Assembly: GCA_963789025.1 (NCBI GenBank)
Contig: CAWBIT010000003.1
Coordinates: forward strand, 558,001 to 622,000
Direction: 5' to 3'
DNA: 64,000 nt
DNA from: AP-15 sp963789025
Lineage (GTDB): Bacteria; Pseudomonadota; Alphaproteobacteria; ATCC43930; CGMCC-115725
A program made the position numbers and the translations under genes. The number at the start of each line of letters is the position of its first letter. Within the stretch, counting starts at the first letter, position 1. Positions 18,401-26,608 of this stretch are shown piece after piece. Below the pieces are notes generated by a model that made no database searches, was not told where the DNA came from, and saw only the letters and a list, made by a program, of their open reading frames with translations.

Positions 18401-18573
18401 TCGGCGCGGTCGTCGGCGCGCAGCCGTTCGGCGGCGAAGCCCTCTCGGGAACCGGCCCCAAGGCCGGCGGCCCCCGCTACCTGCACCGTTTCGCAACCGA
18501 GCGCACCGTCTCGACCGACACCACCGCCGCCGGCGGCAACGCCACCCTCCTGTCACTGCAGGATGAAAATTAG
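15421..18573 (+). CDS. putA: Bifunctional proline dehydrogenase / L-glutamate-gamma-semialdehyde dehydrogenase
   Basis: 1050 residues, the short PutA type without an N-terminal DNA-binding ribbon-helix-helix. The proline dehydrogenase barrel covers about 130-490: SVKLSALHPRYE, LGLAVQAYQKRALPVIDWL, RLMVRLVKGAYWDSE, FATHNAHTVAAV, YAPVGNHEDLLPYLVRRLLENG. The aldehyde dehydrogenase follows at about 560-1035: FACISPWNFPLAIF, GIAFTGSTETA, FIAETGGQNAMIVD and the catalytic Cys837 in SAGQRCSAARLL. The enzyme oxidises proline to P5C with FAD, and then to glutamate with NAD. It is divergent from the WcbI-like gene with 72 bp between. No obvious ribosome site is visible before ATG 15421. Confidence 0.97.
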   Translation: MEIVTAAPFPPASPLRAAIRDSCRIDESEAVARILAAAALPAEVRDRIADRARALVAAVRRERLGKGGIDAFLHEYALSSPEGVALLCLAEALLRVPDAETVDRLIRDKIGEANWESHLGRSESIFVNASTWALMLTGRLLHAEPAEPYLRGALRRLAARSGEPVVRQAVTAAMRILGRQFVIGRTIEEAIEHAREAERHGYRHSYDMLGEAARTAADAARYFAAYDHAIAAIGRSAGARDIAEAPGISVKLSALHPRYEMAQRDRVLHELAPRLLELACRARQAGIGFTIDAEEADRLELSLDLVEELALAPELAGWDGLGLAVQAYQKRALPVIDWLADLARRAGRRLMVRLVKGAYWDSEMKRAQERGLDGYPVYTRKVATDVSYLACASRLLAHGAALYPQFATHNAHTVAAVLEMAGNRQDWEFQRLHGMGEALYEQIVGAEHLDRPCRIYAPVGNHEDLLPYLVRRLLENGANTSFVNRIVDDRQPIDEIIADPIARLAQLPVKPHPRIPLPRDLYGPERRNAAGLDLDDPTTLTALREELAAALRRPWRAAPIIAGVEQSGAADPVFDPSDRRRRIGEVVAATPADVDRALARAVRSAPAWDRTPAVERAALLEAAAGLYERHMAELMALIVREGGRTIPDALSEVREAVDYLRYYAMRARADFAGPVPLPGPAGERNEIALRGRGVFACISPWNFPLAIFTGQIAAALAAGNAVIAKPAEQTPLIAAAAVRLLLEAGIPGEVLYLLPGTGEAVGARLVADPRIAGIAFTGSTETARHINLELARRPGPIVPFIAETGGQNAMIVDSSALAEQAVADALTSAFDSAGQRCSAARLLYVQADIADRLLAMLAGAMAELAIGDPGLIATDVGPVIDAAAKEALERHAARMEREGRLIYRCTLPPGTEHGTYFAPQAFEIDGAARLTGEVFGPILHVVRWHADRLDAVLDEIAATGYGLTLGIHSRIDETVRHILARLKVGNSYVNRSMIGAVVGAQPFGGEALSGTGPKAGGPRYLHRFATERTVSTDTTAAGGNATLLSLQDEN

Positions 18574-18648
18574 GCTCTGAAGTGGACCCAATATTCATCC
18601 ACGAGCGGGCCGGAGAGGGAGGCGCCAGCCTCGATCGGCGTTAGTTGC

Positions 18649-18936
18649 TCAGCGCGGTGGCCCGTAATAGTAACCCGGCCCTGCGTAATAGCCCGGCGGG
18701 GGATAATAGGCGGGCGGCGGTGCGTAATAAGGCGGCCCGACGATTGCCCGCACCGGCGCGGTCACGATCGCGGCGGCGCCGGCGACGACCGCGCCGGCGG
18801 CAATGAACGGCAAGGCGAACAGGCCCGGACCGCAGCCCCACCCGTGGCGCCAGCACCCCGCCGATGCCTCGGACGATGGCAGTACTATAGCGCTCGCCAC
18901 CAACAGGCCGAGCCCCGCAACGCGGAAATAACGCAC
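18649..18936 (-). CDS. Secreted Gly/Pro/Tyr-rich small protein
   Basis: 95 residues from GTG 18936, with GGGGAG 8 bases upstream. The signal peptide MRYFRVAGLGLLVASAIVL runs to an Ala cleavage region (EASA). The mature part starts with GCWRHGWGCG, has a hydrophobic Ala/Val stretch (about 43-65), and ends in a tail of repeated PPxYY units. Such proteins are common and uncharacterised in alphaproteobacteria. No function can be assigned. Confidence 0.75.
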   Translation of the reverse strand: MRYFRVAGLGLLVASAIVLPSSEASAGCWRHGWGCGPGLFALPFIAAGAVVAGAAAIVTAPVRAIVGPPYYAPPPAYYPPPGYYAGPGYYYGPPR

Positions 18937-19070
18937 TATTCGAACTCCCCAATTGGCGACTGTTCCATACGGAACGCTGCACCCCTTCGCATATACGCAG
19001 CGAACCGGAAAAGCATGCCCGCCCCGGTGCGTAGCCGCCGGGGTTCGGCCCGTTTAACGCAACGACTGCT

Positions 19071-19910
19071 TTAGCGGTTGCGAGGGTCGTCGACATCGAA
19101 CTCGATGACCTCGCTGGGAGAGGGGGTCGCGGTCATCAAGGTCACACCCTCCGACGAGTGAAAGCGATGCCACGCACCCTGCGGGTTGACGGCGATCATT
19201 CCGGCGCGGAGCACGAAAGACTTGGGCGGCCCGTCGTCGCACACGATTTCCAAGGTGGCGGTGCCGTCGAGGATGTGGATCAGCTCGTCGCCCGCGGCAT
19301 GCGATTCCCAATGACCTTTGCCCGCGAACTTCGTGGCGGTGAGGGCGCCGTCGCGGTACGAGGCCAATCGTGCGGCGCTTCCCTTGCGATCCGCCATTGT
19401 CGACTGTGGCGTCCGGCCGCGGAACGTCGTCAGCTTCGCGAGCTCGGCGGTGAGGTCGATGATGCTGGGCGTCACGGCCATCGCGCCTGCCGGCTTACCG
19501 TCAATTGACCGAGGATCGTCGACATCGCGCTCGATGTGGTCGCCGGGGAAAGGTGTGGCCGTCATTTCCGTCTTGCCTTCCGCAGAGAGAGCGCGGTGCC
19601 ATGCACCCTGCGGAATGACAGCGATCATTCCGGCGCGAAGCGCAAAAGACTTGGGCGGCCCGTCATCGCATACGATTTCCAGAGTCGCGGCGCCGTCGAG
19701 GATGTGGACCAGCTCGTCGCCGGTGAGATGGCGTTCCCAATGGTCCGTCCCCGAGGCCTTGATCGCCAAAAGGAGGCCGTCGCGGTAGGAAGCCAATCGT
19801 GCGACGCTTCCCCTGGTATCCGCTCTCGTCGACTGCGGGGTCCGTCGGAACATCGTCAGCTTCGCGAGTTCTGCGTTGAGATCGATGATGGTGGGCGTTC
19901 TGCTTTCCAT
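19071..19910 (-). CDS. Tandemly duplicated cupin protein
   Basis: 279 residues made of two near-identical halves of about 135 residues. Both contain IIDL-N/T-AELAKLT, RLASYRDG, HWE-x-H, GDEL-V/I-HILDG, ATLEIVCDDGPPKSF, LRAGMIAV and PQGAWHR. Each half is a complete small cupin with its own HxH-type metal site. GGAG stands 7 bases before the chosen ATG 19910, although the frame is open to 20009. The high identity extends over the DNA, pointing to a recent in-frame gene duplication. Family members can be metal-dependent isomerases, dioxygenases or binding proteins; the substrate is unknown. Confidence 0.85.
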   Translation of the reverse strand: MESRTPTIIDLNAELAKLTMFRRTPQSTRADTRGSVARLASYRDGLLLAIKASGTDHWERHLTGDELVHILDGAATLEIVCDDGPPKSFALRAGMIAVIPQGAWHRALSAEGKTEMTATPFPGDHIERDVDDPRSIDGKPAGAMAVTPSIIDLTAELAKLTTFRGRTPQSTMADRKGSAARLASYRDGALTATKFAGKGHWESHAAGDELIHILDGTATLEIVCDDGPPKSFVLRAGMIAVNPQGAWHRFHSSEGVTLMTATPSPSEVIEFDVDDPRNR

Positions 19911-20046
19911 TTTTCTCTCCATCTGTTGACGGCTGTGGGGAATCGTAGCGCCGCAATTTAAATGCAGTGATCTCCGTTTTTGGAGACCGCTGGAACGTTT
20001 TCGTGGCACTCAACGGACGCGAAGTTATTCAGATCAATGAGGATCC

Positions 20047-20136
20047 GTCATTGCGAGCGCCGCGAAGCAATCTCGCAGACAACGCACCGACCTGGTTGGA
20101 GATTGCCGCGTCGCCATATGGGCTCCTCGCAATGAC
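20047..20136. repeat. Dispersed palindromic repeat (CATTGCGAG type)
   Basis: The ends are inverted copies (GTCATTGCGAGCGCC and GGCTCCTCGCAATGAC) and the interior contains GCGAAGCAATCTC. A second copy lies at 63772-63859. It sits in the spacer upstream of the LysR-type gene. The pattern matches widespread intergenic palindromic elements in alphaproteobacteria. Confidence 0.65.
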
Positions 20137-20186
20137 AGGCTCCGCGGGACTTTGAAAATGCAACACGAGCGATAAAGGAACATGTC

Positions 20187-21143
20187 ATGGCGGCTCTCGA
20201 TGGATTGGCGATTGCGGGGCGCGAGGCGCGGCATGACCCGGCGATCCGTCCGCCACGACCCAACCGCGGGGCGATGGATTGGGACGATGTCCGGGTGTTC
20301 CTCGCCGTTGCCCGGGAGGGCTCGATGCGCGCCGCCGGGCGGGCGCTCGGGCTGAGCCAACCGACCATCGCCCGCCGATTGGCCGCGTTCGAGGCCACTT
20401 TTGGCGGGCAGGCCTTGTTCGACCGCCTGCCCGAGGGGCTGCGCCTCAACGCCGCCGGCGAGCAGCTGGTCCCGGCCGCCGAGAGCATCGAGGATGCGGT
20501 GCTGACATTGGAGCGGCGGCGCGCGGCGGCCTCGCCGGCGCTGAGCGGTACGGTGCGGGTATCGACGGGCGAGTGTGCCGCCGGGTTTCTGGCTCGCTGC
20601 CTGTCGGAATCGACAACGACGGCGCTTCCGTCCGGCATCACGTTGGAGCTGGTCGACGAGTTGCGACAGGCGGCAAACCTCACGCGGCGCCAAGCCGATA
20701 TGGCGCTGCGCCACGAGCCGCCGGAAGGCGGTGACTTCTACATCTCCAAGGCAGGCACCTTCGCCTGTGCAGTCTACCGACGCCGCGGCGCGGCGGCCGA
20801 TGCTTGGGTCACCTACACCGAGGAGCAGGCACACTATGAGCCCGCGCGCTGGGCGCAGCGGCAGATCGAAGAGACCGGACAGCCGGTGGCGCTGCGCGCC
20901 TCATCGATGCTTATGCATTTGGAAGCGATCCGCGCCGGTACCGGCCGCGGCGTACTGCCCTGCTATGTCGGCGACGGTCATCCCCTGCTCGAGCGGCTGA
21001 CCCCGCCGATCCCCGAAATCGCCGCTGAATACTGGATCATCGTCCACCGCGATCTGCGCCGCGCCCCCTGCGTGCGCGCGGTAATCGATTGGATGAAGGC
21101 GCTCTTTGCCGTGCAGCGCGACGTGCTTGCCGGCAGTCGGTAA
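20187..21143 (+). CDS. LysR-family transcriptional regulator
   Basis: 318 residues. The LysR helix-turn-helix occupies about 30-90: MDWDDVRVFLAVAREGSMRA, ALGLSQPTIARRLAAFEATF, LFDRLPEGLRLNAAGEQL. A periplasmic-binding-like effector domain follows to the end. AAAGGA is 7 bases before ATG 20187; the domain itself begins at an internal ATG (20274), which gives 289 residues, and either start is possible. No divergent target gene adjoins; the duplicated cupin gene upstream is on the opposite strand and is the closest candidate target. Confidence 0.88.
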   Translation: MAALDGLAIAGREARHDPAIRPPRPNRGAMDWDDVRVFLAVAREGSMRAAGRALGLSQPTIARRLAAFEATFGGQALFDRLPEGLRLNAAGEQLVPAAESIEDAVLTLERRRAAASPALSGTVRVSTGECAAGFLARCLSESTTTALPSGITLELVDELRQAANLTRRQADMALRHEPPEGGDFYISKAGTFACAVYRRRGAAADAWVTYTEEQAHYEPARWAQRQIEETGQPVALRASSMLMHLEAIRAGTGRGVLPCYVGDGHPLLERLTPPIPEIAAEYWIIVHRDLRRAPCVRAVIDWMKALFAVQRDVLAGSR

Positions 21144-21240
21144 GGCGAGCACGTCTTCGTCGGCGCGCCAATAAGCGGTCATTAGCTTACCCGCGGCCAA
21201 ATGGCCGGACTCGTGTCATAACCGTCCATTGCACCGAAGG

Positions 21241-21648
21241 TCACTCCGGAGCGATCAAAGGCAATTTGGGGAAGTAAGTCCGGTAGCGTGCCGGGTCGCG
21301 CGTCATCAGCCGATATCCGGAGACGGCTGCGTGGGCTCCGATAAAAAAGTCCGGAAGCGGCGACTGCTTCGATCCACCTCGTCGCCGATATGAGACAAAG
21401 GATTTGCCGGCCAGAAACGCGGCTTCGTAAGGAATAGCCTCTCGATCGAACATCGTCTTCGACAACGCGGCGTCAAGTTCCTCGATTTTCGAATACCGTA
21501 TCGAGACTTCGGCATAGATGATCGGATTGATGACGAGGCGAAAGCTATTGGCGGCTCGTTCGAGCGACGCCGCCGACCACGAGAACCAGCGTGGGTCTTC
21601 CGTCATGACGTCGAGCAGAATATTGCTGTCGATCAATACAGCGGTCAT
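21241..21648 (-). CDS. vapC: VapC-type PIN-domain toxin
   Basis: 135 residues with PIN-domain acidic positions: LIDSNILLD (Asp7), INPIIYAEVSIRY (Glu in the second motif), SPLPDFFIGAHAAV (Asp) and MTRDPARYRTYFP near the end. VapC toxins are Mg-dependent endoribonucleases that act on tRNA or rRNA. It begins directly after the stop of the AbrB-type antitoxin, so the two are co-transcribed. All the visible active-site positions appear intact. Confidence 0.9.
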   Translation of the reverse strand: MTAVLIDSNILLDVMTEDPRWFSWSAASLERAANSFRLVINPIIYAEVSIRYSKIEELDAALSKTMFDREAIPYEAAFLAGKSFVSYRRRGGSKQSPLPDFFIGAHAAVSGYRLMTRDPARYRTYFPKLPLIAPE

Positions 21649-21882
21649 TCAGTCGTCCCGAGTGAGCGCCATGATCTCGTCCGTGCTCATCGCGACATCG
21701 CCACGGCCGCGCAAATGGGCCACAAGGCGGGCCCCGCGACCGCTGCCTTTCCGGGTGTTGGCGCGGACAATCCGTACGACCTTGCCGTCGAATTCGAACT
21801 CGACCTCGGTGTGGGGCAAGAAACCAGCTTGCTCGCGGATTTCGGCGGGAATGGTCACTTGACCTTTCGACGTAATGCGCAT
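21649..21882 (-). CDS. vapB: VapB-type AbrB-fold antitoxin
   Basis: 77 residues. MRITSKGQVTIPAEIREQAG is the canonical swapped-hairpin AbrB/SpoVT DNA-binding domain; the C-terminal half (about 45-77, RKGSGRGARLVAHLRGRGD) would wrap VapC. GAGGAGG precedes ATG 21882. It is upstream of and abuts vapC. A perfect palindrome just upstream is a likely autoregulatory operator. Confidence 0.92.
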   Translation of the reverse strand: MRITSKGQVTIPAEIREQAGFLPHTEVEFEFDGKVVRIVRANTRKGSGRGARLVAHLRGRGDVAMSTDEIMALTRDD

Positions 21883-21893
21883 GCAGCCTCCTC

Positions 21894-21911
21894 ACTCTTA
21901 CATGTAAGAGT
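21894..21911. promoter_or_regulatory. Perfect 18-bp palindrome, probable VapBC operator
   Basis: ACTCTTACATGTAAGAGT reads the same on both strands. It lies 11 bases before the vapB start and next to its ribosome site, exactly where VapBC complexes bind their own promoter in characterised systems. Binding is inferred from position and symmetry. Confidence 0.65.
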
Positions 21912-21941
21912 AAGGAATTCGGGCGTGGCGCGGCAAGGCCC

Positions 21942-22109
21942 TTCCATGTGGCGTGGACGGAGGAAACGACGGATCAGGAACGTCGGCAGGTTCTGGCCGG
22001 ACTGACGGCAGCAGGACGGTGGATCAAAATATACTATGGCTGGCGGCCCAATCTCGCCGATGAGAACGATAACTACCTTATCGAGCTAGGGCTCAGAACA
22101 TTCAGATGA
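21942..22109 (+). pseudogene. C-terminal fragment of a PIN-family toxin
   Basis: The frame reads FHVAWTEETTDQERRQ, VLAGLTAAGRWIKIYYGWRP, NLADENDNYLIELG and stops at TGA 22107. The string WRPNL-x-DE-x-DN-x-L-x-ELG is the conserved C-terminal motif of the 'toxin component, PIN family' group, which pairs with RHH antitoxins. The N-terminal half with the first catalytic Asp is absent, the frame has no start, and the last residues differ from the normal end. The RHH antitoxin gene just downstream (22359) may be its former partner, although the order is reversed. Confidence 0.6.
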
Positions 22110-22358
22110 GTTCAGCTGACGCCCCCTCCTCGCTTTCCCGGCGAAGGCCGGGATCCACTTCTGCCGTGGGCACCGGCTTTCGCCGGTGAAGCGAGCTGCT
22201 TCATGGCCCGTTGATTCGTGTGAATGAATCTGAACACTAGCGGTGGCCGGCGGCGCGCGGGCGATAGTCACACACAACGTTCGGCACTTGCGTCGCGGTG
22301 AATTGCGGTGGCCCGACCTGCTCGTACTCGCCCCGTCCGAATGTTTGGAGCGATTGGC

Positions 22359-22589
22359 ATGACAACTTTGACCATCCGCCTCCCGCAGGATACGAGTCTG
22401 CGGCTGAAACAACTGGCGGCATCGAGGGGTATCAGCCTCAACAAGCTGATCGAAGAACTGAGCATCGCGGCATTAGCAGCGCACGACGCCGAGACCCGGT
22501 TTCGTGTGCTGGCCGCGGGTGCCGATCGCAACGCGGCTCTGGATATTTTGGCCCGGCTCGACGAACTCGATCGCTCGAGGACGTCATAG
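22359..22589 (+). CDS. Ribbon-helix-helix antitoxin-like protein (orphan)
   Basis: 76 residues. TTLTIRLPQDTSLRLKQLAA followed by SRGISLNKLIEELSIAAL is a ribbon-helix-helix (CopG/Arc-like) DNA-binding fold, and the rest (HDAETRFRVLAAG, ALDILARLDELDR) is the toxin-wrapping tail typical of antitoxins for PIN toxins. GGAG lies 9 bases before ATG 22359; an upstream frame extension lacks support. No intact toxin gene adjoins; only a PIN fragment is found upstream. Confidence 0.78.
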   Translation: MTTLTIRLPQDTSLRLKQLAASRGISLNKLIEELSIAALAAHDAETRFRVLAAGADRNAALDILARLDELDRSRTS

Positions 22590-22595
22590 CCACTT

Positions 22596-23045
22596 TCACT
22601 CGAAGCGGCTGGCCAGCTGCTCCAGACTGAGGCGCGAGCCGGCCTCGTTGTCCGCCGCCCGCAGGCCTGGCGGCAGGTTGTTGCACACCAGCGGGCACGT
22701 CGTCGAACGTCGCGGGTCATCGTCATCTCGCCGAATAAGGCCGGATCGGGTGACGAAGCTGACCACTTCGAAGATCCTGCGGGGAGGCGCCAGTTCCACG
22801 AACCGCACCTTGACCATGTCCTCCCTGTCGGACGTCCTGCCGCGCAAGGAACGCTCATCCGGCGGGTAGAACAGCGACATCCGATATCCGCCCCCGACCT
22901 GTGCGTCGAATTCGTGGATCTCGCCCGTCATCGCTGCCGGAGGAAGCCAGTCGATCAGAGCGGCCGGGTCCGGGAAGGCCGCGTAAAGCTCCTGGGGCCG
23001 GGCCCTAATGACCCTCGATGCGCGGATCCAGGCGCCCGCATGCTC
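22596..23045 (-). pseudogene. Decayed SRPBCC/AHSA1-like (START-fold) gene
   Basis: The minus-strand frame gives AWIRASRVIRARPQELYAAF, MTGEIHEFDAQVGGGYRMSL, VKVRFVELAPPRRIFEVVSF and NLPPGLRAADNEAGSRLSLE, a classic AHSA1/SRPBCC protein of ~150 residues. It lacks a start codon: no ATG, GTG or TTG occurs in frame between an upstream stop and residue ~50. In the middle the expected DPALFGEMTMT appears only in another frame, implying a pair of compensating frameshifts. An ATG at 22931 gives a 111-residue truncated product. I interpret it as a pseudogene. Confidence 0.65.
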
Positions 23046-23202
23046 ATCGGTCTGTGGCGGCTGTTCTAGATCCGTGAATATTAGACCGGCGAACAGGTCT
23101 GATTTCCACCTTGCACAGCATTTGAGGCCACCTTGGTACCGCGGAGCTCGGCAGAGAAGGTCGGCTTACGACCGTCAAAAAACGTGCGAGCCGTTTATAA
23201 AT

Positions 23203-25404
23203 CTAACGGAACCAACCCTCTCGTTCCGCGACATCAAGAAGTTTGCTGGCCTTAGGCCCGGTAATCGACCTGAGACGGTTGTCGGCCTCCGCAACCAGCG
23301 GAAGCGGGTACTCGTCTGGAAATCGCGATATTTCTTTTGCAATTCCTTCGCTCATGGTCTGCTCTTCACCGTAGCTAGTGCACTGAGCCGAAGCTCCAGC
23401 AGCATAGAGAGCTTTCACATGCGGTAACACGGTTTTCCAGTTAGGAGAGCGGCGAATCGTATCTAAAATGGCATCGAGAGAGAATTGTGCCGCTAACCGG
23501 TCCTCCTTAGCGATCCCCCCGGTGATTGTCTTCGCGATCTCAAAGCGGTTATCCGTGGACAGTCTCATGCCCACGAATAACCGGAAACGAGGGCCGGTTT
23601 TAACAATCCGTTGAAGGTCCAATTCGCTTAAGGCTATATGGTTTCCTCTTTCTCTTATCAGGGCAGACGATATAGCTGAATATTCCCGTCCAATATGCTC
23701 CCATGTTCGCGTGTCGAGTCCGCTCAGAATATGTTCGAGCGGTTCTGAGATTTTAAGCATTGTCTTAGGAGTTGCCCATATCCACAGAACTAGGAGGAGT
23801 TTGTTTCGCTCAACAGGATCTGCTTCTGACGCAAACTTTCCTTCCCACCAGCGTGGGGCGCCAGACTTGAGGCGCATGAATCTCAAAGACTCCACAAGTC
23901 CGGGTGTATCCGCGCTGCGGGCTGCAACTCCCATTTCATCCTTGGATCTGATGCCAGCCGCCAAGATGGCTATTCTATCAATCGCCGGGCAATCGCCCCA
24001 GGCCGCACGCAATGCGTTCACCAGTGTGACCCAGGGCTGTAATGAACCAGAAAGCGTAGTTACAGCTGTGTCGACAAACTCTCCATAAGCTCTCAGCGCC
24101 TCGTGTTGATCTGCTGGGAAATCTTCCTTGAACCGCGGAGCATGAGCTCTACGAGTGCGCCTCTGACTTACAGTATAAGGCATCCGCATTTCTAACGCTT
24201 GCTTCAACGAGTATGGCAACTCGTCGCTGAGAGCAATTCCATATTGGTAGTGGCTGCTCACAATACCGACCGCCTCTAAACCTTTAATTTCGTTGTTATG
24301 CCCTCCGGCTATAAAAGGCAAAGCATATTCAAACAGAAGAATACGTTGTGCCATGCTGCGGCGATCTTCATCATTATCGAGGAGATCAAATCTTTGATTG
24401 CGTAGAAGTGCGTGCACCGCCTCCTTGCTCAATGGTTGAAATACTTCGGAAAGGGTGCCTTCATCGATTGATGCAAAAATAGCTAGGTCGTTTCCGAGTT
24501 CTATCCACGCTAAGTGCGATACCTCACTCCGGATTTCTTTCCAGAGAGCTATCCGATCCTCCAAAGTTTGATTGGCGATCAATGCCTTTGCCACCGAACG
24601 TCGCTCATCATCTCTCACATTCCCTCTAAGTCGTTTAGACAAAATATCTACGAAATCTGTTTTGCCACAGCGTTCAGGTAAGGCCGTCCATGAAGAAGTA
24701 TCTGTCTGCTCCGCATTAGCGAGAAGCTGCCGCAGTTGTGGATGCTGTCCGATCAAAGCCACGATCTTCTTTACTGCAGGCTGGTACTGAGTAAAGACCC
24801 AGTCTCCCAAGAGCATAAGTGCTAATGTACGCGGGTGACTTGTCAATTCATATGGTCCGGAGGACGCAATCTCGCTAAGCTCATCTACTAACGCCGAGAT
24901 CTCACCCTTACTGAAGCAGCCTCCATAAAATCTCGCGACATTGAGCCAATAAGGATTACGGGCTAAAGCATCGAACCGATCTAGTTTTGTTCCCGCCTTT
25001 TCAGACCCAGTGGGTGAATAGGGAGCAGTTTCGTATAAATGCCGAGCGGCAAAGTACTCTCGTAGAGGCTGAACCTCGAATTCATACGTTTCTTGGACGC
25101 GAGAAACCAATGCGCCTACACGCTCAATTACACCATCGAACAATTGTCCCACAATTGTTGTGTCCTCGCCCTGGGAGTCGAGGTACATCAAAAGAGTTTC
25201 ACGAAGATCGCTATATTCGATACTACCATTGCCTCCCAATTCAGCGGCCGTTTGGAGCGTCCATGCAAGAAATCGATGAATATCGATCAGAAGGTCGCGA
25301 TGATCCCTTACGATTTCGCTTTTTTCAGACTCTCTACTAAAGAATAAATCCATGTATGTGTCATACATGGAGGTTCTTTTTTCTGGTAACGATGGTCCGC
25401 GGAA
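23203..25404 (-). pseudogene. REase-NACHT defence protein, C-terminal portion (cut by IS)
   Basis: The frame is open from the IS boundary (25404) through an internal ATG at 25368 to the stop, about 733 residues. It begins GPSLPEKRTSMYDTYMDLFF and SREKSE-like text, followed by RDHRDLLIDIHRFLAWTLQ, RVQETYEFEVQPLREYFAAR and HLYETAPYSP. In NACHT proteins this segment directly follows the NTPase module. The rest is a long alpha-helical repeat region, which in Avs/bNACHT-like proteins senses phage or other triggers. Without the N-terminal part it lacks the nuclease and P-loop. The base composition is clearly lower in GC than the flanks, suggesting transfer. Confidence 0.8.
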
Positions 25405-26608
25405 GGCTCATCCCGTTGTCCCAGGTTGATCAATATCTAGGGCCGGCGGGCCGAATCCGAAACGGGACTGTGTTCGACTTTTTCGGGAGGCCTTGATCGG
25501 TCTGCCCGCATGCCGGTCGCTGTCCTGCGTCGCCGCGGCTCGCGCCGGACCGTCGGCACGCCTTTGCGGGGATTGTCGCGTCCGACGATATCCCAGTAAC
25601 TCGTCGGGTGATGGTGCGCGGCGAGCCCGAGCATGGTCTCGAACGAGACGTGCCGGTAGAAGCGCCGATTGTATCGGAAGACAAACTCGTTGAGGTAGGT
25701 GTCGACGTGTTTGCGGCGCAGCCCATGATAGGTGCCGAGCCCCCAACGCTTCATCAGCGCGAAGACTCGATGGATCCAGGGCAGGACCACATGGCCGGCC
25801 ATCTTGCCTACCGTCCGCGGGTCGTGTCGGTAATCGGCGAGCCCGGGATACGATCTGTGGCCGTCGGTGAGCAGCGTTGTTCCGGTCTTCACGTTGGCCC
25901 GCACAAACGCCTCGATCGAAGCCGCGGAGTTGTCCGGGATGGCGGCGAGACGGATGCGGCCAGACCGAGTATCCAGGTATTTCGCTCGTTTCCGCCTTAC
26001 CTTGGCCTGGTTTGTGCCGCGGTCAATCACCTCGACAGCGCCAGCGATAAGGATCTTCCCGGATTTCAGGGGATCGAAAAAGCTGTTGTCGGCCCGGAAA
26101 GGTAGTTCGGCCTGGTCGACCTCAACCACGCCCTCCAGCGGCTCGCGCTCGGGATCGATCATCGATCGTCGGAGCTTCTGCGCCAGCAACCAAGCAGTCT
26201 TGTACGTGATGCCGAGCTGGGCCTCGAGCTGGACTGCCGACATGCCATTCGAGTGGGTCGCCATGAGATGCGCGGCCCAGAACCATACTGTCAGCGGCAA
26301 TTTGGACCGGTGCATCACTGTGCCAGCGGTGATCGACGTCTGACGACCGCAACCGAGGCATTCGTAAGTGTGCGCCCGGCTCTTCAGCGCTGCCGCGCGT
26401 CCGTTGCCACAGGCTGGGCAAACAAAACCCTCTGGCCAGCGTCGCTCGAACAGAAACGTCGCGCAGCTCGTCTCGTCCGGAAAGCTCGTCTGAAACTCGC
26501 TCAGCGATCGCGCCCTAGCCACCCAATGTCCCTCCCGCCCGACGCTGATCGCCGGCGCACGGCACCCTCATACTACATATTGACCTACCTGGGACAGCGG
26601 GATGAGCC
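25405..26608 (-). mobile_element. Complete IS1595-family element inserted in the NACHT gene
   Basis: 1204 bp bounded by 36-bp imperfect terminal inverted repeats (32 of 36 positions match) beginning GGCTCATCCCG and continuing TGTCCCAGGT: left 25405-25440, right 26573-26608. One transposase gene fills the element. IS1595 elements usually make 8-bp target duplications; the flanks here (CCGCGGAA on the left, TCGTCAGT on the right) do not match. This suggests a deletion at insertion or a later rearrangement. Confidence 0.88.
25437..26522 (-). CDS. IS1595-family transposase (element at 25405-26608)
   Basis: 361 residues. A zinc ribbon (CPACGNGR, CLGCGRQT) lies at about 35-60; the catalytic core has GVVEVDQAELPFR, TTLLTDGHRSYPGL and PWIHRVFALMKRW, then LNEFVFRYNRRF. 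The C-terminal ~50 residues are very basic. The frame and inverted repeats are intact, so the element may still be mobile. It is transcribed in the same direction as the disrupted NACHT gene. Confidence 0.92.
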   Translation of the reverse strand: MARARSLSEFQTSFPDETSCATFLFERRWPEGFVCPACGNGRAAALKSRAHTYECLGCGRQTSITAGTVMHRSKLPLTVWFWAAHLMATHSNGMSAVQLEAQLGITYKTAWLLAQKLRRSMIDPEREPLEGVVEVDQAELPFRADNSFFDPLKSGKILIAGAVEVIDRGTNQAKVRRKRAKYLDTRSGRIRLAAIPDNSAASIEAFVRANVKTGTTLLTDGHRSYPGLADYRHDPRTVGKMAGHVVLPWIHRVFALMKRWGLGTYHGLRRKHVDTYLNEFVFRYNRRFYRHVSFETMLGLAAHHHPTSYWDIVGRDNPRKGVPTVRREPRRRRTATGMRADRSRPPEKVEHSPVSDSARRP

